Source of the DNA: Methylocystaceae bacterium
GTDB lineage: Bacteria > Pseudomonadota > Alphaproteobacteria > Rhodospirillales > Terasakiellaceae
Reading direction: 5' to 3'
DNA length: 64,000 nt
Assembly (NCBI GenBank): GCA_013373205.1
Contig: JABXIG010000019.1
Coordinates: forward strand, 1 to 64,000
Shown here: positions 8,936-18,750 of the stretch, in pieces
Layout of the letters: each line of letters opens with the position of its first letter
How positions within the stretch are numbered: position 1 is the first letter of the stretch
Made by a program: the position numbers and the translations under genes
Notes under the pieces: generated by a model
The model's input: only the letters and a program-made list of their open reading frames with translations
What the model was told of the DNA's origin: nothing
The model's database searches: none

Positions 8936-11143
8936 ATGAAAGCTGGCGTTATGACTATGGGATTGTCACAGTTCACCAAGCGCTCACTGGTGTTGAAAAA
9001 GCTCAGCCGCTGTCGTTTGTGTAAACAGGTCACAGGGGCTGTATTTTTGGCTATTCTGATTGTGGAAGGGGCCATTCTTATTTTTTCAGTCCATAATTTT
9101 GAACGTGATCGCTTGTTAGAGGTGGAGCGCGAAGGGCTGGCTGTTGTGCGTGCATGGTTACAGATCAGCGGTGATAATCCATTGACTTTAAATAAAATGT
9201 CTCCAAATATTGGTAATGGTTCGGTTCTTTTATCAGCAGAAATTATGAATGAGGCAGGGCAGGAAATTGCCAGTCTCAGTCAATATTCCATTCTTGCCCC
9301 CAAAATGAAAAGTTTCGACGTGCAATGGACCAAAGATGATTTGGGGTATCCTTTAATCGTACAGGCCAAGCTGGATAAGACGGAGATTCCGGCACAAATC
9401 ACGGCCTTCATCTGGCGGATCATCGGCTTGGTTCTGCTGATATCCTTTTTTGTCACTGCTGTAACCATGGTGATTCTGGAATGGTTGATGCTGTCGCCTA
9501 TTCGCCACTTGCGCGACAGGATGAACAAGGCGGGCATTGATCTGGCCCATCCGGAAAAATATAAAATCAATCAGATCCGACGTGATGAATTGGGCGATGT
9601 TGCCTTATCCTATAATGATCTGCTGCATCGTTTGTCAGCGGCATTTTCTGAAATCCGCGTCCAGCAGGATAATTTGCAGCAAAATAATGCCAAGTTGGAA
9701 ACGTTGGTGTCGGATCGCACCCGCGAGCTAAAGTCCGTTGTGCGCGACCTGCGCCGCGAGGCGGTGGAACGCGAACGGGCTGAAAAAGCATTGGATGCCA
9801 GCAATGGCCAGTTCAATGCCGAATACCTGAAGAAAATTGCTTACACCGATACGCTGACCGGATTGGCGAATCGGGGCTTGTTTATGGATCGGTGTCACCA
9901 ATTAATCCGTCAGATAAAACGCAGTGAAGAAACCTCGGCGGTGCATTTAATTGATCTGGACGGGTTTAATGGCATTAACCAGAATTATGGGCAAGCCGTT
10001 GGCGATCTGGTCTTGCAAAGTGTGGCGGACCGTTTAGGCGAATTGGTGCGCGATAGTGACACGCTAGCCCGATTAAGTGCGGACGAATTTGCCCTGATTC
10101 AGTTGGATGTGGCCGATTCTGATGAAGCCGCTATTTTGGCACAACGCATCATGGATCATGTCAGCCAACCCATTAAAAGCGGGGATGATGTTATTGATTT
10201 GACCTGTTCTATCGGCATTACCTTGCTGAATATAGGCGATGAAACACCTGAAGATGTGCTGCATCATGTCACGCTGGCCAAACGACGGGCCAAGCAGCAA
10301 AGCGGATCGAGTTATCAGTTTTATGTGGAAGAATTAAACCGTCAGGCCATTGAACGCCGCGCTATTGAACGCGACTTAAAACAGGCGATCCCCAATGGGG
10401 AACTGGAATTGTACTATCAACCCAAACTGGATGTGGAACGTGGTACCGTATCCGGCATGGAAGCCCTGATCCGATGGAACCACCCGGAACGTGGCTTCGT
10501 GTCACCGGCACAGTTTATCCCGATTGCAGAACGCAGTTCCCTGATTGTCAGTATCGGGGATTGGGTGTTGCGTGAAGCAACCCGTCAGGCCCGACGTTGG
10601 CAGGCAGATGGCTTGGGGGATCTAAAGGTTGCGGTCAATGTTTCTGCCGTACAGCTCAAAGAAATTTGTATGGTAACTTTGGTGCGTCAGGTTTTGTTGG
10701 AAAGTGGGTTGTCGCCCCATTTGCTGGAACTGGAAATCACCGAAAGTGCAGTGATGGATGATGTGGAACATACGATTTCCGTTTTGGAAGAATTGCGTGA
10801 CCTGGGTGTATCCTTGTCGATTGATGATTTTGGAACCGGCTATTCCAGCTTGAATTATATCAAACGCTTCCCGGTGAAACGTATCAAGATCGACAAGGCC
10901 TTTATTGATGAAATCGTTGATGAAACCAGTGACGGGGTGATTGCAAAGGCCGTTATCACCATGGGCCATAGTATGGGGATGGAGATTACCGCCGAAGGGG
11001 TGGAAGATGCATTTCAGCAGGCGTTTTTGTCTAATCACGGGGTGGATGAAATTCAAGGCTATCTTTTTGCCAAGCCCTTAAATGCAAAAGAGTTTGAAGC
11101 CTTTGTGTCGGCACAATCCAAGGCCCAGATGGCGGCTGAATGA
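8936..11143 (+). CDS. Membrane GGDEF-EAL protein, probable c-di-GMP phosphodiesterase
   Basis: A 735-residue inner-membrane protein. TM1 is about 33-51, a periplasmic sensor region runs to about 156, TM2 is 157-185, then a HAMP-like linker and coiled coil (to about 290), GGDEF (about 300-455) and EAL (about 480-725). The GGDEF signature is degenerate, reading SADEF at 382-386, so cyclase activity is unlikely. The EAL domain keeps E510-A-L, ITESAVM, DDFGTGYSSL (631-640) and EGVE, so it should cleave c-di-GMP. The degenerate GGDEF domain may act as a GTP-binding regulator, as shown for some other family members. Start choice among three ATGs at 8936, 8951 and 8957 is uncertain because no clear ribosome site is visible. 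Confidence 0.9.
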   Translation: MKAGVMTMGLSQFTKRSLVLKKLSRCRLCKQVTGAVFLAILIVEGAILIFSVHNFERDRLLEVEREGLAVVRAWLQISGDNPLTLNKMSPNIGNGSVLLSAEIMNEAGQEIASLSQYSILAPKMKSFDVQWTKDDLGYPLIVQAKLDKTEIPAQITAFIWRIIGLVLLISFFVTAVTMVILEWLMLSPIRHLRDRMNKAGIDLAHPEKYKINQIRRDELGDVALSYNDLLHRLSAAFSEIRVQQDNLQQNNAKLETLVSDRTRELKSVVRDLRREAVERERAEKALDASNGQFNAEYLKKIAYTDTLTGLANRGLFMDRCHQLIRQIKRSEETSAVHLIDLDGFNGINQNYGQAVGDLVLQSVADRLGELVRDSDTLARLSADEFALIQLDVADSDEAAILAQRIMDHVSQPIKSGDDVIDLTCSIGITLLNIGDETPEDVLHHVTLAKRRAKQQSGSSYQFYVEELNRQAIERRAIERDLKQAIPNGELELYYQPKLDVERGTVSGMEALIRWNHPERGFVSPAQFIPIAERSSLIVSIGDWVLREATRQARRWQADGLGDLKVAVNVSAVQLKEICMVTLVRQVLLESGLSPHLLELEITESAVMDDVEHTISVLEELRDLGVSLSIDDFGTGYSSLNYIKRFPVKRIKIDKAFIDEIVDETSDGVIAKAVITMGHSMGMEITAEGVEDAFQQAFLSNHGVDEIQGYLFAKPLNAKEFEAFVSAQSKAQMAAE

Positions 11144-11149
11144 ATTAGG

Positions 11150-11177
11150 TGGACAAAATCATTGAAAAGGCCATAAT
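11150..11177 (+). promoter_or_regulatory. Promoter of the GT2/VTT/ArnT-like operon
   Basis: TGGACA (11150-11155), a 16-bp spacer and CATAAT (11172-11177) match the sigma-70 consensus at 10 of 12 positions and lie 43 bases ahead of the glycosyltransferase ATG. Confidence 0.55.
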
Positions 11178-11219
11178 GCGCGGCGGTTTTTAATGCATTG
11201 CACACGAGTCCCCATTTCT

Positions 11220-11957
11220 ATGTCAGCCCCTATTGAACTTTCTGTCGTTGTTCCGGTCAAAAATGAAGCGGAAAACATTGAGCCTTTGATCACAGAAATC
11301 ATGGCGGCGCTGGACGATAAACTGACGTATCAGATCGTTTATGTGGATGATGGTAGCGATGATGACACCCCGCAACGTCTGTTAGATATGCAGGCTAAAA
11401 CGGACTCTCTGAAAATTGTTACGCACCAAGAATCATGTGGTCAAAGTACAGCCGTGCGCACGGGGGTGAAAGCGGCTGATGGACGCGTCATTGCCACATT
11501 GGATGGCGATGGTCAAAATGACCCGGCTGATATTCCCGCGCTTTATGATGAACTGACAAAAGCTGATGATCAGGATTTTCTACTGATGGCAGGTTGGCGC
11601 GCCAAGCGTCATGACAGTGCGTTCAAGCTGTGGCAGTCGCGCAATGCTAATAAAATCCGCGCAAAATTGTTGGGTGATGACACACCTGATACAGGCTGTG
11701 GCCTCAAGGTCTTTACCCGCGATGCGTTCCTTGATCTGCCGTATTTTAATCACATGCACCGGTTCCTGCCTGCCTTGATGATTCGTCGCGGTGGGCGTGT
11801 GCAGTCGGTGGTGGTAAACCATCGTGCGCGTGAACGGGGCGTGTCAAAATATGGCATGTGGAACCGCCTTTGGGTCGGGATCGTGGATATTATGGGCGTG
11901 AAATGGCTGCAAGCACGCGGCAAGGTGCCTGTAATCATCAACAAGGATGCTTCATGA
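11220..11957 (+). CDS. Family 2 glycosyltransferase, polyprenyl-phosphate type
   Basis: A 245-residue GT2 enzyme of the dolichol-/undecaprenyl-phosphate sugar synthase type. Visible motifs are SVVVPVKNEAENI at the N-terminus, VDDGSDDDT for nucleotide-sugar binding, LDGDGQNDPADI for metal binding, and HRARERGVSKYG in the acceptor region. No transmembrane segments follow, unlike ArnC or GtrB. It probably places a sugar on undecaprenyl phosphate for the ArnT-like enzyme two genes downstream. The sugar is unknown. The ATG at 11220 starts just before the conserved fold; an in-frame ATG at 11193 would add nine non-conserved residues. Its stop overlaps the next start (ATGA). Confidence 0.85.
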   Translation: MSAPIELSVVVPVKNEAENIEPLITEIMAALDDKLTYQIVYVDDGSDDDTPQRLLDMQAKTDSLKIVTHQESCGQSTAVRTGVKAADGRVIATLDGDGQNDPADIPALYDELTKADDQDFLLMAGWRAKRHDSAFKLWQSRNANKIRAKLLGDDTPDTGCGLKVFTRDAFLDLPYFNHMHRFLPALMIRRGGRVQSVVVNHRARERGVSKYGMWNRLWVGIVDIMGVKWLQARGKVPVIINKDAS

Positions 11958-12670
11958 ATTATAAGCTCTTCATCAAGGGGCTGATCTTTCTGTGCGTGCT
12001 GGCGGGCGCGGCTTATCTGTTGTCCAAAGGGATCGACAAATCCTGGATCGACAACAATGTGCGCGGTCAGGGCTTAAAGGGCTGGTTTATCTTTATTGGT
12101 CTGGGTGGCTTGCTCACCGCTGTTGGCTTTCCCCGTCAGGTTTTATCCTTTTTGGGCGGCTATGCCTTTGGCGTGGTTAAAGGGGTCACTATTTCCGTTC
12201 TGGCTGTGACCTTTGGCTGTGCCTTGACGTTTTTTTATGCACGTTTTTATGGTCGGGCCTGGGTGCAGCGTAAATTCCCCCGCAAAATCAAACGCGTGGA
12301 TGACTTTCTAAGCGACAATCCTTTTTCCATGACCTTGTTGATCCGGCTTTTACCTGTTGGCAATAATATGGCGACCAGTGCCGCCGCCGGGGTGTCCAGT
12401 GCCAGTCCCGTTGCATTTATTTTCGGGTCCATGCTGGGGTATATTCCGCAAACGGTGGTTTTTGCATTGGCGGGCAGCGGGATTGAATTGAACACACAAT
12501 GGAATATTGCGTTAAGTGTGATCTTATTCATTGTCTCGGGCTTATTGGGTGTGTATCTCTATCGCCGTTATCGCCATGGCAAGACCTTGGGGCGTGAGAT
12601 TGAAACCCAGCTTTCTGGGGATGAAAATGCTGCGGAAGCGATTGTTCGTGAAGGTGAGAACAGAGTATAA
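11954..12670 (+). CDS. TVP38/TMEM64 family (VTT domain) membrane protein
   Basis: A 238-residue polytopic inner-membrane protein. The VTT/SNARE-associated core is seen in FPRQVLSFLGGYAFG (about 57-71) and in LIRLLPVGNNMATSAAAG (about 130-147). Members of the wider DedA/VTT superfamily have been linked to flipping of undecaprenyl phosphate and other lipids. Its place between a polyprenyl-phosphate glycosyltransferase and an ArnT-like enzyme suggests handling of the lipid-linked sugar or recycling of the carrier; this is inference. The ATG overlaps the upstream stop codon. Upstream extension of the frame lies inside the GT2 gene and is rejected. Confidence 0.85.
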   Translation: MNYKLFIKGLIFLCVLAGAAYLLSKGIDKSWIDNNVRGQGLKGWFIFIGLGGLLTAVGFPRQVLSFLGGYAFGVVKGVTISVLAVTFGCALTFFYARFYGRAWVQRKFPRKIKRVDDFLSDNPFSMTLLIRLLPVGNNMATSAAAGVSSASPVAFIFGSMLGYIPQTVVFALAGSGIELNTQWNIALSVILFIVSGLLGVYLYRRYRHGKTLGREIETQLSGDENAAEAIVREGENRV

Positions 12671-12672
12671 AC

Positions 12673-12757
12673 TGTCATCTCGGATTTATTCCGGGACAAT
12701 CCTTTTTAAGCATTTGAGATGTTGAAACGGGTTGTCCCGAAACAAGTGCGGGATGAC
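12673..12757. repeat. 85-bp imperfect inverted repeat, alphaproteobacterial palindrome type
   Basis: The left arm (12673-12702, starting TGTCATCTCGG and ending GGGACAATCC) pairs with the right arm (12729-12757, starting GGGTTGTCCCG and ending GCGGGATGACA). Each arm is itself partly palindromic. The core word TGTCATCCCGG...CCGGGACAA is a common dispersed repeat in alphaproteobacterial genomes. It sits inside the GT2/VTT/ArnT unit, before the last gene. Confidence 0.7.
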
Positions 12758-12780
12758 AAATTGGTTGAAGAAAACGCGTG

Positions 12781-14427
12781 ATGATCCAAAAATACTGGTC
12801 CCCTCTTCTTTTCACATTTATCTGGGCTATTCTTGTCGTTACGGCGATTTCCTTGCGACCTGCCTTACCCGTGGATGAAACCCGCTATCTCGCGGTTGCG
12901 TGGGAAATGTGGTTGCATGGGGATTACATTGTCCCGCATCTGAATGGGGAAACCTACAGCCATAAACCGCCCTTGCTCTTTTGGGTCATGAATATGGGAT
13001 GGGCCATTTTTGGGGTGAATGAATGGTGGCCGCCGTTGGTTGCGCCCCTCTTTGCGCTGGCTTGTCTGTTTCTGACCCGTGCGATGGCACAAAAGCTTTG
13101 GCCGGATGATCAACGTATTGCCGATTATGCCCCGATCGTTTTATTGGGTGCGGCGTTTTGGACCGTTTTTACCACGGTAACCATGTTCGACATGCTGGTG
13201 GCTGCCTGCACCATGTGGGGATTACTGGGCATTCTGGATGTGTGGCGCGAGGGCGGTACAAAAGGTTGGATTCATCTGGCCTTGGCCATTGGTTTTGGTA
13301 TTCTGGCCAAAGGTCCGGTGATTTTGCTGCAAATTCTGCCCCTTGCCTTGTTACTGCCGCTTTGGGATCGAGAAGGCTTGGTTAAAAGCCATTATAATGG
13401 TTTGAAAACATGGTACATCCGCATTCTGTTCTCTGTTCTTGGGGGGGCGGTGATTGGTTTGGCTTGGGCGGTGCCGGCTGGTATTTATGGCGGTGAAGAA
13501 TATCGCAATGCTATTTTCTGGGGGCAAACTGCGGGGCGTGTGGTTGAATCCTTTGCCCATGCGCGGCCTTGGTGGTGGTATCTGGCGGTGATCGGTCCAC
13601 TGTTGTTGCCTTGGGCAATCTGGCCGACCTTGTGGCGAAGTGCCTTTCGTTCTCTCAAATCACTCTGGCAGAATAGTGCAGATCGTTTTTGTATCCTGTG
13701 GTTCGTCCCGATCTTTGTCGCGTTTTCCCTGATTAGCGGTAAACAGCTGCATTATCTTCTGCCGATTTTCCCGGCTTGCGCCTTTTTGATCGCGCGCTGG
13801 GTTTTAAATAGTGATATCGCAGATAGTCGTCTAGGGCGTCTGTTGCCTGCTGGTTTTATGATCGTGGTCACGGTTCTGGCCATGGTTTTACCTTATGTGT
13901 CGCACAAAAAATTACCGGGTTGGGTGGCTGATGTTCCCGGCTTCTGGATGGGTGTTCCGTTTGTAATCGCGCTTTATCTCGTTGTGCGTGTGATAAAAGA
14001 CAATAAACAAAGCCTGATTGGTTTAAGTGTCATGATGGGCAGTTTTGTTGTGGCTTTGCATTTTGCTTTAGCCCCGTATCTGGAAGAAGAATTTGATCTT
14101 CACGGTCTGTCACGTGCTTTGAAGACCTATCAGGATGACGGATACGATGTTGCCTTTGTCGGTACATATCATGGGACGTTCCAGTTTTTGGGGCGTCTTG
14201 AAAAACCGATTGCCGAATTGACCAGCAACCGCACCGGCATTTCTATTGCGGACTGGGTGAAGGAACATCCGAAATCGAAAGTCATCACACTTTGGAAACG
14301 TCCGGCCCCGGATCATCCCGGTGTAGATTACGTGGAAGGCTTCCGCGGTGGGCATTTTATTGTCTTTGATACGGCTAAGGTCGAGGATCAAAAAATCCTG
14401 TATCGACGTGGCAAATTAAAAAAATAA
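12781..14427 (+). CDS. ArnT/PMT-like membrane glycosyltransferase (GT39/GT83 superfamily)
   Basis: A 548-residue protein with about 11-12 hydrophobic segments and a C-terminal soluble part from about residue 440. The first periplasmic loop has the catalytic acid pair in LPVDETRYLAVAWEM (D32, E33), matching the D-E-x-R-Y motif of ArnT and PMT enzymes. SHKPPLLFW follows, as in ArnT. The enzyme should transfer a sugar from a polyprenyl-phosphate donor to lipid A or another envelope acceptor on the periplasmic face. The GT2 gene upstream probably makes the donor. A GTG three bases earlier (12778) is possible. The ribosome site is weak and a palindromic repeat precedes the gene. Confidence 0.85.
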   Translation: MIQKYWSPLLFTFIWAILVVTAISLRPALPVDETRYLAVAWEMWLHGDYIVPHLNGETYSHKPPLLFWVMNMGWAIFGVNEWWPPLVAPLFALACLFLTRAMAQKLWPDDQRIADYAPIVLLGAAFWTVFTTVTMFDMLVAACTMWGLLGILDVWREGGTKGWIHLALAIGFGILAKGPVILLQILPLALLLPLWDREGLVKSHYNGLKTWYIRILFSVLGGAVIGLAWAVPAGIYGGEEYRNAIFWGQTAGRVVESFAHARPWWWYLAVIGPLLLPWAIWPTLWRSAFRSLKSLWQNSADRFCILWFVPIFVAFSLISGKQLHYLLPIFPACAFLIARWVLNSDIADSRLGRLLPAGFMIVVTVLAMVLPYVSHKKLPGWVADVPGFWMGVPFVIALYLVVRVIKDNKQSLIGLSVMMGSFVVALHFALAPYLEEEFDLHGLSRALKTYQDDGYDVAFVGTYHGTFQFLGRLEKPIAELTSNRTGISIADWVKEHPKSKVITLWKRPAPDHPGVDYVEGFRGGHFIVFDTAKVEDQKILYRRGKLKK

Positions 14428-14438
14428 CGATTCAATCC

Positions 14439-14467
14439 TTGACACTTTAGAGTACACCTTCTACCTC
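14439..14467 (+). promoter_or_regulatory. groESL promoter
   Basis: A perfect -35 TTGACA (14439-14444) is followed after 17 bp by TACCTC (14462-14467). The CIRCE operator begins 3 bases later and covers the expected start of transcription. Confidence 0.7.
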
Positions 14468-14469
14468 TG

Positions 14470-14496
14470 TTAGCACTCGGACCTAACGAGTGCTAA
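14470..14496 (+). promoter_or_regulatory. CIRCE operator for HrcA
   Basis: TTAGCACTC, nine spacer bases, GAGTGCTAA: an exact match to the CIRCE consensus in both arms. The HrcA repressor binds this element and is released under heat shock, so groESL is under HrcA control here. hrcA itself is not in the window. Confidence 0.97.
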
Positions 14497-14547
14497 CACT
14501 GACTCGTTTGGGTCATTACTTTGGTGATAATCACGGAGTGTAAAACC

Positions 14548-14838
14548 ATGAAATTTCGTCCTCTGCACGATCGCGTCCTCGTAAAACGCGTAGAGCAAGA
14601 AACTAAAACTGCTGGCGGCATCATTTTGCCGGAAGCTGCACAAGAAAAACCATCTGAAGGCGAAGTTATCGCTGTCGGGTCTGGCGTACGTGGTGACAAC
14701 GGTGAATTCGTTGCGCTTGACGTAAAAGCTGGTGACCGCGTTCTGTTCGGCAAATGGTCTGGTACAGAAATCAAGGTTGACGGTGAAGATCTGTTGATCA
14801 TGAAAGAATCCGACATCATGGGTGTGATTGAAGGCTAA
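14548..14838 (+). CDS. groES: Co-chaperonin GroES
   Basis: The 10-kDa lid of the GroEL chamber, 96 residues. It starts [15 protein letters not shown] and carries the mobile loop [18 protein letters not shown] that contacts GroEL. The ATG at 14548 follows GGAG with good spacing. The frame is open to 14521, but that part lies in the leader. groEL follows after 59 bases. Confidence 0.98.
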   Translation: MKFRPLHDRVLVKRVEQETKTAGGIILPEAAQEKPSEGEVIAVGSGVRGDNGEFVALDVKAGDRVLFGKWSGTEIKVDGEDLLIMKESDIMGVIEG

Positions 14839-14879
14839 GGGTTCCCTTACTCTTTCACATTTTAATTTTGACTGCTTAA

Positions 14880-16547
<1,668 letters not shown>

Positions 16548-16585
16548 GCACCAAGCAACCATACGCTTTAAAAGCACAAAGAAAG

Positions 16586-16616
16586 GGCCGCTTCTGGAAA
16601 CAGAGGCGGCCTTTTT
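16586..16616. terminator. Strong terminator between groEL and a convergent MarR gene
   Basis: GGCCGCTTCTG (16586-16596), GAAA tetraloop, CAGAGGCGGCC (16601-16611), then five T. It clearly ends groESL and may also help stop the minus-strand marR transcript. Confidence 0.88.
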
Positions 16617-16617
16617 A

Positions 16618-17094
16618 TTATGTGATTTTTGCCAATAAGGTGCGTAACTGTTCGCCTTCTTCTCTGGTTAAATTTTCCAATAGTTTTTCTTCTGTGGCCA
16701 CATGGGACACGACGAGGCCTTCGGCCAGATCGAATCCGGCTTCTGTTAGCGTTATTTTCAGGCCACGTCGATCATTAGGGTCACTGATCCGTTCAATCAG
16801 GCCACGCTTTTCCAGACGATCCAGACGGTTCGTCATAGCCGACGTGGACAACATCATTTCCTTGGCAAGGTGGGATGGTGACAAGGTCTTGCCTTTTCCC
16901 TGACGGCGCAACGTCAAGATCACGTCGAATTGGGGGAAATCCAGATCGTAATTCTTTAAATTTGCCATAACACCTTGACGCAAGATTTCACCTGCACGCC
17001 AGACATCGCCGCACACCGCCATAGGGGTCGGGTCAATGTCCGGGCGTTCGCGGTGCCATTGGGATAAAATATCGTCAATTATTTTCGTACTCAT
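16618..17094 (-). CDS. MarR-family transcriptional regulator
   Basis: A winged-helix DNA-binding protein of 158 residues from the ATG at 17094; a GTG at 17106 would add four residues. The recognition region reads LSPSHLAKEMMLSTSAMTNRLDRLEKRGLIER, followed by the wing DPNDRRGLKITLTEAG, the standard MarR pattern. It is divergent from a nitroreductase-like gene, and the intergenic region holds a perfect palindrome. It probably controls that gene pair and itself in response to a small aromatic or electrophilic ligand; the ligand is unknown. Confidence 0.88.
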   Translation of the reverse strand: MSTKIIDDILSQWHRERPDIDPTPMAVCGDVWRAGEILRQGVMANLKNYDLDFPQFDVILTLRRQGKGKTLSPSHLAKEMMLSTSAMTNRLDRLEKRGLIERISDPNDRRGLKITLTEAGFDLAEGLVVSHVATEEKLLENLTREEGEQLRTLLAKIT

Positions 17095-17142
17095 GTCTTG
17101 ACTCACAACTTATGGAGTTATATATAGCTTTACATTAAGTAA

Positions 17143-17154
17143 TTTGATATCAAA
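17143..17154. promoter_or_regulatory. Palindrome, likely MarR operator
   Basis: TTTGATATCAAA is a perfect 12-bp palindrome midway between the divergent marR-like and nitroreductase-like genes. The TTGATA half could also be a -35 box for the plus-strand genes. Size and position fit a MarR-type operator. Confidence 0.45.
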
Positions 17155-17219
17155 CTATATTATGTCAAATTACATGAGCAGAATAGGTTGCTCCCTCCAT
17201 CATGTAAAGGAATTTAGCT

Positions 17220-17810
17220 ATGAATATGTTGCGAAAAGCGACTCATCCCATTGATCCGGTTTTTACAAAACGTTGGTCTGCGCGTGCTTTTGACCCAAGC
17301 CCTATGCCAAATGAGGACCTGTTAACCATGATTGAAGCAGCACGTTGGGCCCCGTCTGCCTATAATATACAGCCGTGGCGCTTTGTTTATATTCAGCGCG
17401 AAGATCAACGTTGGTCTGACTATGTAAATGTCTTGAACCCGTTTAATGCTTCATGGGGTAAAGATGCCTCTGCGCTGATTTTTGTAGCTTCTGATACATT
17501 GGTCGATCAGGAAGCAGATGATCCGGTTTCTTCTGGTTATCACAGTTTTGATACGGGGGCGGCATGGGCGCAATTGGGTTTGCAGGCTACCATGTTGGGA
17601 TATAGCGCTCATGCGGTTGCCGGTGTTTTGTTTGATGAGGCAAAAGCCTTGATAAAAATGCCGGATCGTTTCAAGTTGGAAATCGCCATCGTTGTGGGCA
17701 AGCGCGCACATCCGAAAAAACTGCCGCAAGATTTGCAACAGCGTGAACATCCAAGCAACCGAATGGCGTTAGGTGACATTTCTTTTAACGGACATTTTCC
17801 CAATGACTAA
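17220..17810 (+). CDS. Nitroreductase-family FMN oxidoreductase
   Basis: A 196-residue nitroreductase-fold protein. The N-terminal FTKRWSARAFDPSPM and EAARWAPSAYNIQPWRF match the FMN phosphate-binding part of the family, and the C-terminal IVVGKRAHPKKLP is typical. It should reduce a nitro, quinone or ene substrate with NAD(P)H; the substrate is not evident. AAGGA precedes the ATG. A permease gene overlaps its end by 8 bases, so the two are co-transcribed. The divergent MarR regulator suggests induction by a xenobiotic. Confidence 0.88.
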   Translation: MNMLRKATHPIDPVFTKRWSARAFDPSPMPNEDLLTMIEAARWAPSAYNIQPWRFVYIQREDQRWSDYVNVLNPFNASWGKDASALIFVASDTLVDQEADDPVSSGYHSFDTGAAWAQLGLQATMLGYSAHAVAGVLFDEAKALIKMPDRFKLEIAIVVGKRAHPKKLPQDLQQREHPSNRMALGDISFNGHFPND

Positions 17811-18708
17811 GATGTTTGAAAGCCCGGTTCTTCTGTTAATCATGACAGGGGGCTTGTTGGGGCTTTATCTTCCCTTAGGCAAAGTGGCAAGTCTTGCACA
17901 GGTGTCGCCGACCCTTTGGGCAATGATTGTGTCCTTAGGCGCTGTCGTCATTGTCGGTCCGGTTTTGTTAATGCAAAAGAAATTGTGCTGGCCTCGGCTT
18001 CATATGCTGCGCTATGTGGTGATTTCGGCGTTGATTTCCTACGTGATACCGAACTTGCTTCTTTTTGCTATCATGGCGTATGTAGGCGCAGGCTACATGG
18101 GATTGATGTATGCACTTACCCCTGTTTATACCTTGGGGCTGGCGGTTTTGTTTAAGATGAAAACACCGCAGAAGCTTGGCGTTTTAGGGATTTGTTTTGG
18201 TCTTGTTGGCGCAATGACGGTAACAGTGACACGTAGTTCGGGTGTGGATGCACCGTCTTTGATGTGGATTGTGGCCGCCTTGTTTGTGCCTATTAGTTTA
18301 GCCTGTGGGAACGTATATCGCACACTTGATTGGCCGGAAGGGGCGAGCCCAGATATTCTGGCATTTTGGAGCCATATTGCCAGTGTCGGTTTCTTTCTGT
18401 TGATCCTTTATGGCTATGAAGGCGGGATCGACCTGACCGCGTTGGAAGCCGTGCCGCAAGCGGCAACCTTGCAGTTAATCGTGGGTGGACTAACCTTTCC
18501 CGTCTTGTTCCGGCTTCAGCAAAAAGGCGGTCCGGTCTTGCTGAGCCAAATCGGATATATTGCGGCAGCTATTGGCTTGGCCCTGGCAACTCTTTTTTTA
18601 GGGGAGAGTTATAGTCAGGCAACCTGGGCCGGGGCTGGGATTATTGCCTTTGGTATTTTCCTGTCGATCATATCGCAAGTTCGAGGTGCCAGAGCAATTA
18701 AGGCTTGA
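17803..18708 (+). CDS. DMT-superfamily (EamA) permease
   Basis: A 301-residue inner-membrane protein with about ten hydrophobic helices in two EamA-like halves. It starts by overlapping the stop of the nitroreductase-like gene; an ATG at 17812 is an alternative. DMT carriers mostly export small metabolites. With the neighbouring reductase and MarR regulator, this could be an efflux and detoxification unit, which is inference. The end lies just before the zinc-regulon palindrome at 18718. Confidence 0.82.
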   Translation: MTKMFESPVLLLIMTGGLLGLYLPLGKVASLAQVSPTLWAMIVSLGAVVIVGPVLLMQKKLCWPRLHMLRYVVISALISYVIPNLLLFAIMAYVGAGYMGLMYALTPVYTLGLAVLFKMKTPQKLGVLGICFGLVGAMTVTVTRSSGVDAPSLMWIVAALFVPISLACGNVYRTLDWPEGASPDILAFWSHIASVGFFLLILYGYEGGIDLTALEAVPQAATLQLIVGGLTFPVLFRLQQKGGPVLLSQIGYIAAAIGLALATLFLGESYSQATWAGAGIIAFGIFLSIISQVRGARAIKA

Positions 18709-18717
18709 ACGCATTGA

Positions 18718-18732
18718 TGTTATATTATAACA
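18718..18732 (+). promoter_or_regulatory. Putative Zur box upstream of the COG0523 gene
   Basis: TGTTATATTATAACA is a perfect 15-bp palindrome 18 bases before the start codon. It has the TGTTATA-N-TATAACA form described for alphaproteobacterial Zur sites. Two related sequences lie between znuA and znuC. Confidence 0.75.
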
Positions 18733-18750
18733 ATCCGGACAGGAGGCCCC

